Both the position numbers and the translations under genes were made by a program. Positions 42,838 to 51,497 of a DNA stretch of 64,000 nucleotides are shown here, piece by piece. How positions within the stretch are numbered: position 1 is the first letter of the stretch; the number at the start of each line of letters is the position of its first letter. Where the stretch lies: positions 124,001-188,000 of the forward strand of contig NZ_JAJEWM010000001.1 of NCBI RefSeq assembly GCF_020687685.1, written 5' to 3'. Origin of the DNA: Tessaracoccus sp. OS52. GTDB taxonomy: Bacteria > Actinomycetota > Actinomycetes > Propionibacteriales > Propionibacteriaceae. Below the pieces are notes generated by a model, which saw only the letters and a program-made list of their open reading frames with translations, did no database searches and had not been told where the DNA came from.

Positions 42838-42890
42838 ATTTATGCGGGGGTGCCGTCCTGGCGGCACGGCCGCATGATTGGATTGAAGGC

Positions 42891-44384
42891 ATGAGTCCAC
42901 GAAAGATCGGCGTCACTGAGCTGGTACTCCGCGACGCGCACCAGAGTTTGATGGCCACCCGCATGGCTACCGAAGACATGGTCGACGCATGCGCCGACAT
43001 CGACCAGGCCGGCTACTGGTCAGTCGAGTGCTGGGGCGGAGCGACGTTCGACTCCGCCATCCGCTTCCTCAACGAGGATCCCTGGGAACGGCTCCGGACA
43101 TTCCGTGAGCTGATGCCCAACTCCCGCCTCCAGATGTTGCTGCGCGGCCAGAACCTGCTCGGCTACCGCCACTACGAGGACATGGTGGTGGAGAAGTTCG
43201 TCGAGAAGTCGGCCGAGAACGGCATGGACGTCTTCCGCGTCTTCGACGCCCTGAACGACCCCCGCAACATGGCCCACGCCATGGAAGCGGTCAAGAAGGT
43301 TGGCAAGCACGCCCAGGGAACCATCTGCTACACCATTTCGCCGGTCCACACCGTCGAGGGCTACATCAAGCTCGCCGGGCAGCTGCTGGACATGGGAGCC
43401 GAGTCCATCGCATTGAAGGACATGGCCGCGCTCCTCCAGCCCCAGCCCGCCTACGACATCGTCAAGGGCATCAAGGACACCTACGGCGACGTGCAGATCA
43501 ACGTCCACTGCCACGCCACCACCGGCGTCACGCTGGTCAGCCTGATGAAGGCCATCGAGGCCGGCGCCGACGTCGTCGACACGGCGATCTCCTCGATGGC
43601 TCTCGGCCCGGGTCACAACCCCACCGAGTCGCTCGTGGCGATGCTGGAGGGCACCGACTACACCACGGGGCTGGACATGGAGCGCCTGCTTCGGATCCGT
43701 GACCACTTCCGCAAGGTCCGCCCCAAGTACGCCGAGTTCGAGTCCAAGACACTGGTGGACACCGACATCTTCCTGTCCCAGATCCCCGGCGGGATGCTTT
43801 CGAACATGGAGAGCCAGCTCAAGGCGCAGGGCGCCGGCGACAGGCTCGCTGAGGTCATGGAGGAGGTCCCGTTGGTGAAGGCCGACGCGGGCCACCCGCC
43901 GCTGGTGACCCCCTCGTCGCAGATCGTGGGGTCCCAGGCCGTGTTCAACGTGCTCATGGGCCGCTACAAGGTGATGACCGGCGAGTTCGCCGACCTGATG
44001 CTCGGCTACTACGGCGAGTGTCTCGGCGAGCGCAACCCCGAGGTGGTCGCGATGGCACAGGCCCAGGCGAAGAAGGAGCCGATCACAGTACGTCCCGCGG
44101 ACCTGCTGAAGCCCGAGTGGGAGGACCTGCAGAAGCAGGCCGAAGCCCTGGAGGGCAGCAATGGCAGCGAGGAGGACGTCCTCACCAACGCGATGTTCCC
44201 GGGGGTCGCCCCGGCGTTCTTCGCCACCCGCGCCGAGGGCCCCAAGAGCGTCGCGAAGACCGATGCCCAGCTGAAGGCCGAGAAGGAGGCCGCAGGCACG
44301 GCTCACCAGGGCATCACCGGGCCCGTGAAGTACAACGTCACCTTCGCCGGCCGCCAGCACAGCGTTTCCGTCGAGCCAGTCTGA
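42891..44384 (+). CDS. Methylmalonyl-CoA carboxytransferase 5S subunit
   Basis: The 497-residue subunit transfers CO2 from carboxybiotin on the 1.3S subunit to pyruvate, or the reverse, giving oxaloacetate. It has the metal and substrate residues known from Propionibacterium freudenreichii 5S: Asp15 (LRDAHQSL), the carbamylated lysine Lys176 (ALKDMAALLQ), and His206 and His208 (NVHCHATTG). It is similar to the carboxyltransferase half of pyruvate carboxylase, but 12S and 1.3S genes follow directly. This is the first gene of the transcarboxylase operon. ATG 42891 is preceded only by a weak GAAGG. The cycle it serves produces propionate. Confidence 0.95.
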   Translation: MSPRKIGVTELVLRDAHQSLMATRMATEDMVDACADIDQAGYWSVECWGGATFDSAIRFLNEDPWERLRTFRELMPNSRLQMLLRGQNLLGYRHYEDMVVEKFVEKSAENGMDVFRVFDALNDPRNMAHAMEAVKKVGKHAQGTICYTISPVHTVEGYIKLAGQLLDMGAESIALKDMAALLQPQPAYDIVKGIKDTYGDVQINVHCHATTGVTLVSLMKAIEAGADVVDTAISSMALGPGHNPTESLVAMLEGTDYTTGLDMERLLRIRDHFRKVRPKYAEFESKTLVDTDIFLSQIPGGMLSNMESQLKAQGAGDRLAEVMEEVPLVKADAGHPPLVTPSSQIVGSQAVFNVLMGRYKVMTGEFADLMLGYYGECLGERNPEVVAMAQAQAKKEPITVRPADLLKPEWEDLQKQAEALEGSNGSEEDVLTNAMFPGVAPAFFATRAEGPKSVAKTDAQLKAEKEAAGTAHQGITGPVKYNVTFAGRQHSVSVEPV

Positions 44385-44395
44385 GGAGCAGGTAA

Positions 44396-45952
44396 ATGAC
44401 CAAGCAACACACGATGGCCGAGCGACTCGAGCAGCTCGCCGAACGCCGCGCCGCGGTCGAGGCGGGCGGTGGGGCCGACAAGCTGGACAAGCACCGCGCC
44501 AAGGGCAAGCTGACGGCCCGGGAGCGGATCGAGTCCCTGATCGACGAGGGCTCCTTCCAGGAGACCGGGGCCTTCCGCCGCAACCGCACCACCACCTTCG
44601 GGATGGACAAGGCCGACCTGCCGGCCGACGGCGTCGTCACGGGCTCCGCGTCCGTGCTGGGTCGCCCCGTGCACCTGGCCAGCCAGGACTTCACGGTCAT
44701 GGGCGGGTCCGCGGGGGAGGCGCATTCCATCAAGGTCACCGAGATGCTCAACGCGTCCCTGACCACCGGCACCCCGTTCATCTTCATCAACGATTCCGGC
44801 GGCGCCCGTGTGCAGGAGGGCATCGACTCCCTTTCCGGCTACGGCAAGGTGTTCTACGCCAACGTGCTGCTCTCCGGCGCAGTTCCGCAGATCTCGATCA
44901 TCGCCGGCCCCTGCGCCGGTGGCGCGGCCTACTCGCCGGCCCTGACCGACTTCATCATCCAGACCCGCAAGGCCCACATGTTCATCACGGGCCCCGGCGT
45001 CATCAAGCAGGTCACCGGTGAGGAGGTCACCCAGGACGACCTGGGCGGCGCCGACGCCCACATGTCGCGCTCCGGCGTCGTGCACTTCGTGGCCGACGAC
45101 GACGAGCAGGCCATCCTGATCGCCAAGAAGCTGCTCAGCTTCCTGCCGCAGAACAACACCGAGGACCCGCCCATCGTCGACCCCGACGACGTGGTGGAGT
45201 CCAACCCCAAGCTCCGCGAGATCATCCCCGTGGCAAGCAACAAGGGCTACGACGTGCGGGAGGTGATCTCCGAGATCGTCGACCACCGCGACTTCCTGGA
45301 GGTGCAGGCGGGCTGGGCGATGAACATCGTCGTCGGGTTCGGGCGCATCGTCGGCCGCACCGTCGGCATCATCGCCAACCAGCCGTCGGTCATGTCCGGC
45401 GTGCTGGACATCGACTCCTCTGACAAGGCCTCGCAGTTCATCCGGTTCTGCAACGCCTTCAACATCCCCGTGGTGAACCTCGTCGACGTCCCCGGCTTCC
45501 TGCCTGGCGTCGCCCAGGAGCACAACGGAATCATCCGCCACGGCGCGAAGATGCTCTACGCCTACTCGGCGGCGACTGTGCCGAAGATCACCGTCGTGCT
45601 GCGCAAGGCCTACGGCGGCGCCTACCTGGCGATGTGCTCGAAGGACCTCGGCGCGGACAAGGTGTTCGCCTGGCCGACGGCGGAGATCGCCGTCATGGGT
45701 GCCGAAGGTGCCGCGGGCGTCGTCTTCCGCAGGGAGATCGAGGCGGCCGAGGACAAGGACGCCAGGCGGGCCGAGCTGGTGGAGGAGTACCGCGAGACGT
45801 TCTCCACCCCATACATGGCGGCCAGCCGCGGGCTCGTCGACGACATCATCGACCCGGCCGACACCCGTCGCCAGATCGCGATGGCGCTGGAGCTGCTCAT
45901 GGGCAAGCGCGAGATCCGCCCCGCCAAGAAGCACGGCCTCGGGCCGGTCTGA
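44396..45952 (+). CDS. Methylmalonyl-CoA carboxytransferase 12S subunit
   Basis: The 518-residue crotonase-fold subunit removes CO2 from (S)-methylmalonyl-CoA to load biotin. It is closely like acyl-CoA carboxylase beta chains: KLTARERIESLIDEGSFQE, HLASQDFTVMGGSAGE, NDSGGARVQEGI and PCAGGAAYSPAL (oxyanion loops), LVDVPGFLPGVAQEHNGIIRHGAKMLYAY, and a C-terminal ANQPSVMSGVLD/ RRQIAMALELL region. The position between the 5S and 1.3S genes decides for transcarboxylase over propionyl-CoA carboxylase. It starts 11 bases after the 5S stop. Confidence 0.93.
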   Translation: MTKQHTMAERLEQLAERRAAVEAGGGADKLDKHRAKGKLTARERIESLIDEGSFQETGAFRRNRTTTFGMDKADLPADGVVTGSASVLGRPVHLASQDFTVMGGSAGEAHSIKVTEMLNASLTTGTPFIFINDSGGARVQEGIDSLSGYGKVFYANVLLSGAVPQISIIAGPCAGGAAYSPALTDFIIQTRKAHMFITGPGVIKQVTGEEVTQDDLGGADAHMSRSGVVHFVADDDEQAILIAKKLLSFLPQNNTEDPPIVDPDDVVESNPKLREIIPVASNKGYDVREVISEIVDHRDFLEVQAGWAMNIVVGFGRIVGRTVGIIANQPSVMSGVLDIDSSDKASQFIRFCNAFNIPVVNLVDVPGFLPGVAQEHNGIIRHGAKMLYAYSAATVPKITVVLRKAYGGAYLAMCSKDLGADKVFAWPTAEIAVMGAEGAAGVVFRREIEAAEDKDARRAELVEEYRETFSTPYMAASRGLVDDIIDPADTRRQIAMALELLMGKREIRPAKKHGLGPV

Positions 45953-45964
45953 TCGGAGATGGCC

Positions 45965-46222
45965 ATGGAACCCAACAACGAGGAACTCCTCGCCCAGCTC
46001 GCAGCCCTCACCGAGAAGCTGGCGGCGCTGGAGGCCCGCGTCGCCGAGCTCGAGTCCGAGAAGGAGATCCCGGAGGCGGATCTGGTGGCGATCGGTGCCG
46101 CGGTGGCCGCCTACTTCGGCCACAAGGCCAGGATCCGGGCCGTCCGTTACGGCTCCCAGTCCCGTTGGGCCGCCGCCACCCGCGAGCGCACCCACGACCG
46201 TCGAGTCCCCCACGTCCGCTGA
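45965..46222 (+). CDS. Small conserved protein of the transcarboxylase operon
   Basis: The 85-residue protein starts with a Leu/Glu/Ala-rich coiled coil (NNEELLAQLAALTEKLAALEARVAELESE in two stretches). It continues with ADLVAIGAAVAAYFGHKARIRAVRYG and RWAAATRER, a pattern seen in small subunits near biotin-dependent decarboxylases and carboxylases. It may assemble or stabilise the 12S/5S complex; no activity is known to me. Two in-frame ATGs exist. GGAG at 45955-45958 directly abuts the first (45959) but is six bases from the second (45965), so the second is preferred. Confidence 0.75.
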   Translation: MEPNNEELLAQLAALTEKLAALEARVAELESEKEIPEADLVAIGAAVAAYFGHKARIRAVRYGSQSRWAAATRERTHDRRVPHVR

Positions 46223-46243
46223 CGATCCCATAGGAGTATCCAG

Positions 46244-46603
46244 ATGAAGCTGAAGGTGACCGTCAACCAGACGGAGTACGAGATCGACGTCGAGGTCGAG
46301 GAGGAGGAGCCCAAGGGCCTTGGGCCGATCATCATCGGAGTGAACGCCGGGTCCAACCAGATCCCGACCAAGGCGTCGGTGTCGGCGGTGAGTTCGAACG
46401 CCGTCGTCGCACCGCTGGCGGGCTCCGTGGCCCGGATCCTGGTGGCCGAGGGCGACGAGATCCAGGCCGGCCAGGTGCTGCTGATCCTCGAGGCCATGAA
46501 GATGGAGACCGAGATCACCGCGCCCCAGGCGGGCACCGTCGCCAGAATCCTCGTCGCGCCGGGCGAAGCCGTTCAGGGCGGGCAGGCTCTCATCGAGTTC
46601 TAG
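46244..46603 (+). CDS. Methylmalonyl-CoA carboxytransferase 1.3S biotin carrier subunit
   Basis: The 119-residue biotin carrier begins [18 protein letters not shown] like the known 1.3S subunit. A low-complexity linker follows, then the biotinyl domain with biotin at Lys86 ([10 protein letters not shown]) and a [10 protein letters not shown] end. It shuttles CO2 between the 12S and 5S subunits. It is the last gene of the operon, with a good TAGGAG ribosome site, and a strong terminator follows. Confidence 0.96.
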   Translation: MKLKVTVNQTEYEIDVEVEEEEPKGLGPIIIGVNAGSNQIPTKASVSAVSSNAVVAPLAGSVARILVAEGDEIQAGQVLLILEAMKMETEITAPQAGTVARILVAPGEAVQGGQALIEF

Positions 46604-46661
46604 GCCGCACCCCCTCAGGCTCCCCAGCCCTTGTTCCCCCGACAAGGCGCGGGGGTTGTGC

Positions 46662-46717
46662 CTCCAGTGGGGTGTCCTTGTTGGTCATTCGACAAGGACA
46701 CCCCACTGGAGTGTTTT
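46662..46717 (+). terminator. 20-bp perfect-stem terminator after the transcarboxylase operon
   Basis: CTCCAGTGGGGTGTCCTTGT (46662-46681) pairs perfectly with 46692-46711 around a 10-nt loop. TGTTTT follows. The stem is unusually long and perfect for an intrinsic terminator. Confidence 0.9.
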
Positions 46718-46823
46718 CTGGCCAGTTTCCCCGCGCGGCGAATAATGCCGGGTTAACATCTTGGGTCTGCGTCTTGACGGCAAGGGGACGCGGGAGTCTG
46801 TATTCAGCTAGGGGGACTGAACT

Positions 46824-47567
46824 ATGGACCAGGGGAAGGCTTGGCTGGAGCTCGCAGGCGAGGTGTTGTCGCAGCCGGACGCCGATGGGGCGCAGCGCCT
46901 GGTGGCGGCTGCCCTCACCAGCCACACACCTGCGGGCCTCGCCTCCCGGGTCACGTTGAGTGCTCTGGACCCAGAAGAGATCTCCATCGAAATCTCAGGT
47001 TACTTCGACGCCCCCCAGGAGCAGTGGCCAACCGCTGCCGAGATCCGACGCCATCCGCTCCACGCCTACTTCACCGACACCGGACAACGAAGCCCAGCCC
47101 TGATGCGCGACGTCGTGCGCGCGGGCTGGGCAATCGAACTGGACGTCATGGAGAGGATGCGCGACCTGCGGCTCTCCGAGGAGCAACTCTCCGTTCCCCT
47201 CGCGGAGCCGGGCGATCCCTACGACGGCTGGGTCCTGATCGCCGAGCAGCCGTTCCGGCCGGCCGATGTCGAGCAGTTGGCGACGGTGCGACCCTTGCTG
47301 GTCGGCATCGCCCGGCACTGCCGTCTTCTCCGGGCGACAACGGCGGCCTTGTCCCAGGACAACGGCCCGCGTCTCACGCCCCGGGAGCGCGTGGTGCTGC
47401 TGCTGATCTCGCAAGGCAGGACGGCGGAGGGGATCGCAGCAAGGCTGGCGATCTCCCCCCGCACAGTCCACAAGCACCAGGAGAACCTCTACCGGAAGTT
47501 GGGGGCTGCGGACCGGCTTTCAGCCGTGCTGGCCGCCCAACGCAGAGGCCTACTGATGGATGCCTGA
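46824..47567 (+). CDS. LuxR-type HTH transcriptional regulator
   Basis: The 247-residue protein ends in a LuxR/GerE helix-turn-helix (LTPRERVVLLLISQGRTAEGIAARLAISPRTVHKHQENLYRKLGAADRLSAV, about residues 186-236 in total). The N-terminal ~180 residues have no receiver-domain Asp pattern; a GAF-like sensor fold is possible but not certain. It is a single gene after the transcarboxylase terminator, with AGGGGG nine bases before the ATG. Its target and signal are unknown. Confidence 0.82.
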   Translation: MDQGKAWLELAGEVLSQPDADGAQRLVAAALTSHTPAGLASRVTLSALDPEEISIEISGYFDAPQEQWPTAAEIRRHPLHAYFTDTGQRSPALMRDVVRAGWAIELDVMERMRDLRLSEEQLSVPLAEPGDPYDGWVLIAEQPFRPADVEQLATVRPLLVGIARHCRLLRATTAALSQDNGPRLTPRERVVLLLISQGRTAEGIAARLAISPRTVHKHQENLYRKLGAADRLSAVLAAQRRGLLMDA

Positions 47568-47570
47568 GGC

Positions 47571-48023
47571 TCAGGCCTCCGGCTCGGATTCGGGCATGGG
47601 GCAGTCGTTGGCCTCGAGGCCGGCTGCAACCGCCATTTCGAGGGCCATGAAGTCCGCGTCGCCCAGGTACTCGAAGGGGCCGGGAGCCTTGCCCTTCTTG
47701 TAGAACGCGCCGCCGCCGACGGTCGCCTTCGAGTGGATCAGCGGCTCCTGCGTGATGTCACGTTCATCCATCCAGGCCGCGACGGCGTCGTCGACGACGA
47801 AGCTGCAGACGGCCTGCTGCTCCGGTGTCAGCAGGAACATGGTTCCGAGGTCGCTCAGCGACACCCAGGCGGTGCCGCCTGCCAGGTGGTGCTCGTAGGC
47901 CGCTTGGGCCCAGTCGTCCTTGTAGCAGTGATGTGCGCTGGCGACGGACGCGCTCGCGACGGCGATCGCGATCGCTCCGCTGGCGATCGCGCCCAGCCGA
48001 CGCATTGCCTTGTGAGTGGTCAT
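47571..48023 (-). CDS. Secreted protein of unknown function
   Basis: The 150-residue protein has a clear Sec signal peptide (MTTHKAMRRLGAIASGAIAIAVASASVASA, with cleavage likely after the last ASA; shown here as its n-, h- and c-regions). The mature part opens HHCYKDDWAQAAYEHHLAGGTAW and ends acidic (CPMPESEPEA). Three cysteines are present in the mature part. I do not recognise the family. The start at 48023 has AGGGGG upstream. It is convergent with the LuxR-type gene, with only three bases between stops. Confidence 0.7.
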   Translation of the reverse strand: MTTHKAMRRLGAIASGAIAIAVASASVASAHHCYKDDWAQAAYEHHLAGGTAWVSLSDLGTMFLLTPEQQAVCSFVVDDAVAAWMDERDITQEPLIHSKATVGGGAFYKKGKAPGPFEYLGDADFMALEMAVAAGLEANDCPMPESEPEA

Positions 48024-48141
48024 GTGTTTCCCCCTGTTGGTCTGGTGGCCCAGCCATTCGCCGGGCCACCAGTAGTCTCCGCGTCCAGCCCGGAGGATAG
48101 GAATACGCACTGGTGCGTAGCGGGGGCAGGACGAGCCCGGA

Positions 48142-49110
48142 TCACCAGGCGTAGGCCTCCGGCGCCGGCCCACCGGGGCCGGGGAAGATCTCGTCGAGGG
48201 TGTCCATGGCGTTGTCGTCGAGTTCGATGTCGAGGGCGCGCAGGGCGCCGTCGAGTTGATCCATGTTGCGGGGGCCAATGATCGGTCCGGTCACGCCCTC
48301 GCGGTGCAGGAGCCAGGCCAGCGCGACGTCGCCGGGCTGCTCGCCGCGCTCGTCGCAGAAGTCCTCCCACTTGGTCAGCTGCTCCCGACGCGACTCGATC
48401 TCCTTGGCCATGTGGTCTGCGGCACGGCGACCGCCCTCGATCTTCTTGAGCACGCCGCCCAGCAGACCACCGCCGAGCGGGGACCAGGGGATGACCCCAA
48501 GCCCGTAGCCCTGTGCCGCGGGAATCACCTCAAGTTCCACCTGGCGCGCCGTGAGGTTGTACAGCGACTGCTCGCTCACCAGCCCCAGGCTGTGGCGCGC
48601 CCGCGCCGACTCGTTTGCGGCTGCGATGTGCCAGCCCGCGAAGTTCGAGGATCCGACGTAGACGATCTTGCCCTGCGTGACGAGGGTGTCCATCGCCTGC
48701 CAGATCTCCTCCCACGGCGTGTTCCGGTCCACGTGATGCATCTGGTAAAGGTCGATGTGGTCGGTCTGGAGACGGCGCAGGGACGCGTCGACGGCGCGTC
48801 GGATGTTGACCGCCGACAGCTTCGAGTCGTTCGGCCGCTTGGTCATGTCGCCGTAGACCTTGGTTGCGAGGACCACTTCGTCGCGACGGCCCGACTTCGC
48901 CAGCCAGCGGCCGATGATCTCCTCGGTCCAGCCCCGGTGCTCGGTGCCGCCGTAGACGTTGGCGGTGTCGAAGAAGTTGATGCCCTTGTCCAGTGCGGCA
49001 TCCATGATTGCGTGGGAGTCGGACTCCTCCGTCTGCGGCCCGAAGTTCATCGTGCCCAGCACGAGCCTCGAAACCTTGAGTCCCGTCCGTCCGAGTTGGG
49101 TGTACTGCAT
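48142..49110 (-). CDS. Aldo/keto reductase
   Basis: The 322-residue (beta/alpha)8 NADPH oxidoreductase has the catalytic tetrad Asp (FFDTANVYGG), Tyr (same motif), Lys (LATKVYGD) and His (YQMHHVD). VGSSNFAGWHI and a C-terminal cofactor region PIIGPRNMDQLDGAL are also present. It belongs to the broad YajO/Tas-like group; the substrate is not predictable. MQYTQLG at 49110 is taken as start since GGAG lies six bases upstream, instead of the ATG four codons earlier. Confidence 0.9.
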   Translation of the reverse strand: MQYTQLGRTGLKVSRLVLGTMNFGPQTEESDSHAIMDAALDKGINFFDTANVYGGTEHRGWTEEIIGRWLAKSGRRDEVVLATKVYGDMTKRPNDSKLSAVNIRRAVDASLRRLQTDHIDLYQMHHVDRNTPWEEIWQAMDTLVTQGKIVYVGSSNFAGWHIAAANESARARHSLGLVSEQSLYNLTARQVELEVIPAAQGYGLGVIPWSPLGGGLLGGVLKKIEGGRRAADHMAKEIESRREQLTKWEDFCDERGEQPGDVALAWLLHREGVTGPIIGPRNMDQLDGALRALDIELDDNAMDTLDEIFPGPGGPAPEAYAW

Positions 49111-49164
49111 TGTTGACTCCAATCTTCGGTTTTGTATTTAACCTACCCGATTGTGTCGTGCCGC

Positions 49165-49971
49165 TCAGGCCGGGTCGTCGAAGGTGCGCAGCATCCTGCC
49201 CGTGGCGGGACGCCAGGCCCTGATCCCGCCCCTGCCGGTGCTGGTGTAGAGGACGCCGTCGCGGGAGAAGCGGGCGTGGGTGATGTCCGGTTCCGGGAGC
49301 GCGACGATCTGGCGCAGGTCGGAGTCGTTGATGCGGCCCATCCAGATCCCCAAGGCGGACAGGGCGGCGAGGAAGGCGCCGTCTGGTCCGAACACCACGC
49401 CCCGGGGTGAGGCGACGGCGGCCTCGACCGTCCCCAGTTCGCCCAGGTCCGCCAAGGACATGGCATCCAGCAGCCGCGCCGGCCCGCCCGCCCGGGTCAT
49501 GACGATCTCCTCACCCGCAGGGGAGAAGGCGAGGCGCCGCGGTGCGATCCGCGGCTCCAGGTCAGCGCGCGCCACCTCCTCGCCTCTGGCCACGTCCCAG
49601 CGACGGACCGTGTGGTCGGCGCCGACGCTGATGACCCACTCGCCGCCGGGGCTGAACAGGGCGTCCATGACACCGACGCCGCCGGTCACCTGATGGCCCA
49701 CGAGCTGGGCGACGACGGCGTCGCGCGAGGGGCTGCGGAGCAGGAGCCGACCGTCGCGGCTGACGGTGAGCAAGAGGTTTCCGACGGGGCTCCAGTGCAG
49801 GAGCGGCCGCGGCACGTCAACCGTCCCGACGACCCGCGCCACCCTCCCGGTCGCGGTCTTCCACACCACGATGCGATTCAGGTAGACCGACGCCAGTTCG
49901 CTACCGTCGGGGGCCAGCGCCAGACCCGAGACGTAGCGGATCGTCGGATCCACGGTGTCCCGCAGCGACAT
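49165..49971 (-). CDS. WD40-like beta-propeller protein
   Basis: The 268-residue protein consists of WD40-type blades: YVSGLALAPDGSELASVYLNRIVVWKTATG, LHWSPVGNLLLTVSRDGRLLLRSPS, ALFSPGGEWVISVGADHTVRRWDVARG, LAFSPAGEEIVMTRAGGPARLLDAM and so on, each given here only by its key strand. No signal peptide or catalytic domain is present, so a cytoplasmic scaffold role is likely. Six to seven blades would make a nearly complete propeller. It is adjacent to the aldo/keto reductase gene on the same strand, but no functional tie is evident. Confidence 0.72.
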   Translation of the reverse strand: MSLRDTVDPTIRYVSGLALAPDGSELASVYLNRIVVWKTATGRVARVVGTVDVPRPLLHWSPVGNLLLTVSRDGRLLLRSPSRDAVVAQLVGHQVTGGVGVMDALFSPGGEWVISVGADHTVRRWDVARGEEVARADLEPRIAPRRLAFSPAGEEIVMTRAGGPARLLDAMSLADLGELGTVEAAVASPRGVVFGPDGAFLAALSALGIWMGRINDSDLRQIVALPEPDITHARFSRDGVLYTSTGRGGIRAWRPATGRMLRTFDDPA

Positions 49972-50125
49972 CGGCCTCGACCCCTTCCCATCTCCCGGGA
50001 AAGACTAGCCCGCGCGGGGTGCCATCGCCCGCATGGGCCGGACTCGCCGTCGCGCGAAGTTGCAGGCGTGTAACAGAGTGCTGCGCCGTGCGGGGTCAAC
50101 GACCGCCCCGACTAGACTTCCGGCC

Positions 50126-50632
50126 ATGCCCGCAGCCGATGAGTACGCCCTCGATCCCGACGGTGAGTCCGGCCACGGATCCCCGGCCTACCTGGCCGGT
50201 CTGCTGTTGCAGGGACGCGATGTGCTGGTGGTGGGTGCCGGCGCAGTCGCGGAGCGGCGGCTGGAGCGGTTGCTCGAGGTTGGCGCAAGGGTGCGGGTCG
50301 TGGCACCCGAGGCCACGGACGGGATCGCCGAGCTGGACAGCGAGGGCCTGGTGGCGTGGCGTCGCCGATCCTTCGTGGACGGGGACCTCGACGGTGCCTG
50401 GTACGTGCTGGCCGCCACGGACTCGCCCGATGTGAACGCCGCCGTCGCCGCCGGAGCTGAGGCGCGTCACACGTTCTGCGTGCGGTGCGACGACGCGTTG
50501 GGCGGCTCCGCCTGGACCCCGGCCACCTACAACCTGGACGACCTCACGGTGGCGGTCATCGGCAACCGGAATCCGCAGCGGTCCAAGGCCGTCCGGGAGG
50601 CCATCAGACGAGCGATCGGCGAGACCGCATGA
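50126..50632 (+). CDS. Precorrin-2 dehydrogenase / siroheme synthase N-terminal domain protein
   Basis: The 168-residue protein matches the NAD-binding part of CysG/Met8. It has YLAGLLLQGRDVLVVGAGAVAERRLERLLEVGARVRVVAPEA, then VAWRRRSFVDGDLDGAWYVLAATDSPDVNAAV and CVRCDDALGGSAWTPA, described here by segments. It oxidises precorrin-2 to sirohydrochlorin and may also insert iron. It overlaps cobA by four bases, so the pair forms a split version of the CysG fusion. The product siroheme is needed by the sulfite reductase at 59006. Confidence 0.9.
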   Translation: MPAADEYALDPDGESGHGSPAYLAGLLLQGRDVLVVGAGAVAERRLERLLEVGARVRVVAPEATDGIAELDSEGLVAWRRRSFVDGDLDGAWYVLAATDSPDVNAAVAAGAEARHTFCVRCDDALGGSAWTPATYNLDDLTVAVIGNRNPQRSKAVREAIRRAIGETA

Positions 50633-51372
50633 GCGCCGATCTCATGCCCGGCACCGTCACCCTCGTGGGTGGTGGTCCCGGAGACCCCGGGCTCATCACC
50701 GTCGCCGGGCTGGAGGCGATCAAGCAGGCCGAGGTCGTGTTCCACGACAGGCTCGGTCCTCTCGAGCTCCTGGAACAGTGCCCCGAGGGTGCCGAGATCA
50801 TAAACGTGGGGAAGATCCCGCGCGGGGAGTTCACGCCGCAGGAGGAGATCAACCGACTGCTCGTGGATCGGGCCAAGCGAGGGCTGCGGGTGGTGCGCCT
50901 GAAGGGCGGTGACAACTACGTGTTCGGCCGTGGCGGTGAGGAGTGGCTCGCCTGCGCAGAGGCCGGCGTCCCGGTCCGGGTGATCCCGGGCGTGACGTCC
51001 GCCGTCGCCGTCCCGGCCCTGGCGGGGATTCCCTTGACACACCGGGGTCTGTCGCAGGGGTTCTGCGTGGTCAGCGGCCACGTGCCACCCGGCGACGACC
51101 GCAGCGAGGTCGAGTGGGAGGCGCTGGCCCGCTCCGGCCTGACCATCGTGGTCCTGATGGGGGTCCACAACCTTGCGGCCATAGCGGCCGCCCTCATCGC
51201 TGGTGGACTTGCCACAGCGACGCCCGTCGCCGTCGTCGCCGACGGCACCACCCCGTCGCAGCGGACGCTGCGCAGCCAGTTGGACCGCGTGGGCGAGGAC
51301 ACCGCGGCTGCGGGGGTCAACCCGCCGGCGATCGTGGTGGTGGGTGCAGTGGCCGCTCTCGCGCTGGAGTAG
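50629..51372 (+). CDS. cobA: Uroporphyrinogen-III C-methyltransferase
   Basis: The 247-residue SAM-dependent methyltransferase makes precorrin-2 from uroporphyrinogen III. Marks are the N-terminal TLVGGGPGDPGLITVAGLEAI, VFHDRLGP, GKIPRGEFTPQEEINRLLV, VRLKGGDNYVFGRGGEE, VIPGVTSAVAVPALAGIPLTHRG and VVLMGVHNL. The ATG overlaps the stop of the preceding gene. It feeds siroheme synthesis, and perhaps cobalamin synthesis, which the methylmalonyl-CoA pathway of this organism needs. Confidence 0.94.
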   Translation: MSADLMPGTVTLVGGGPGDPGLITVAGLEAIKQAEVVFHDRLGPLELLEQCPEGAEIINVGKIPRGEFTPQEEINRLLVDRAKRGLRVVRLKGGDNYVFGRGGEEWLACAEAGVPVRVIPGVTSAVAVPALAGIPLTHRGLSQGFCVVSGHVPPGDDRSEVEWEALARSGLTIVVLMGVHNLAAIAAALIAGGLATATPVAVVADGTTPSQRTLRSQLDRVGEDTAAAGVNPPAIVVVGAVAALALE

Positions 51373-51415
51373 CGCCTGGCCCCGTGAAGACGACCGCGTC
51401 CTCGATTCGGCCCCC

Positions 51416-51465
51416 CTTAGGTGTGGCGGTAGTGACGATTGACCGTCCTTCCCACCACACCTAAG
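51416..51465. terminator. Inverted repeat between convergent cobA and korB
   Basis: CTTAGGTGTGG (51416-51426) pairs with CCACACCTAAG (51455-51465); inside it CGGT and ACCG can add a second stem. It lies between two convergent genes and lacks a T-run, so it may be a bidirectional terminator or a dispersed repeat. Confidence 0.5.
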
Positions 51466-51497
51466 CGATCACACCGGCGCCGGGACCAGGGCCGTCG

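Noticed and set aside
42850-42867. Riboswitch or attenuator in the short leader of the 5S gene
   Set aside because: Only a 6-bp GTGCCG/CGGCAC stem is seen in a 53-base gap. That is too little to support a regulatory RNA.
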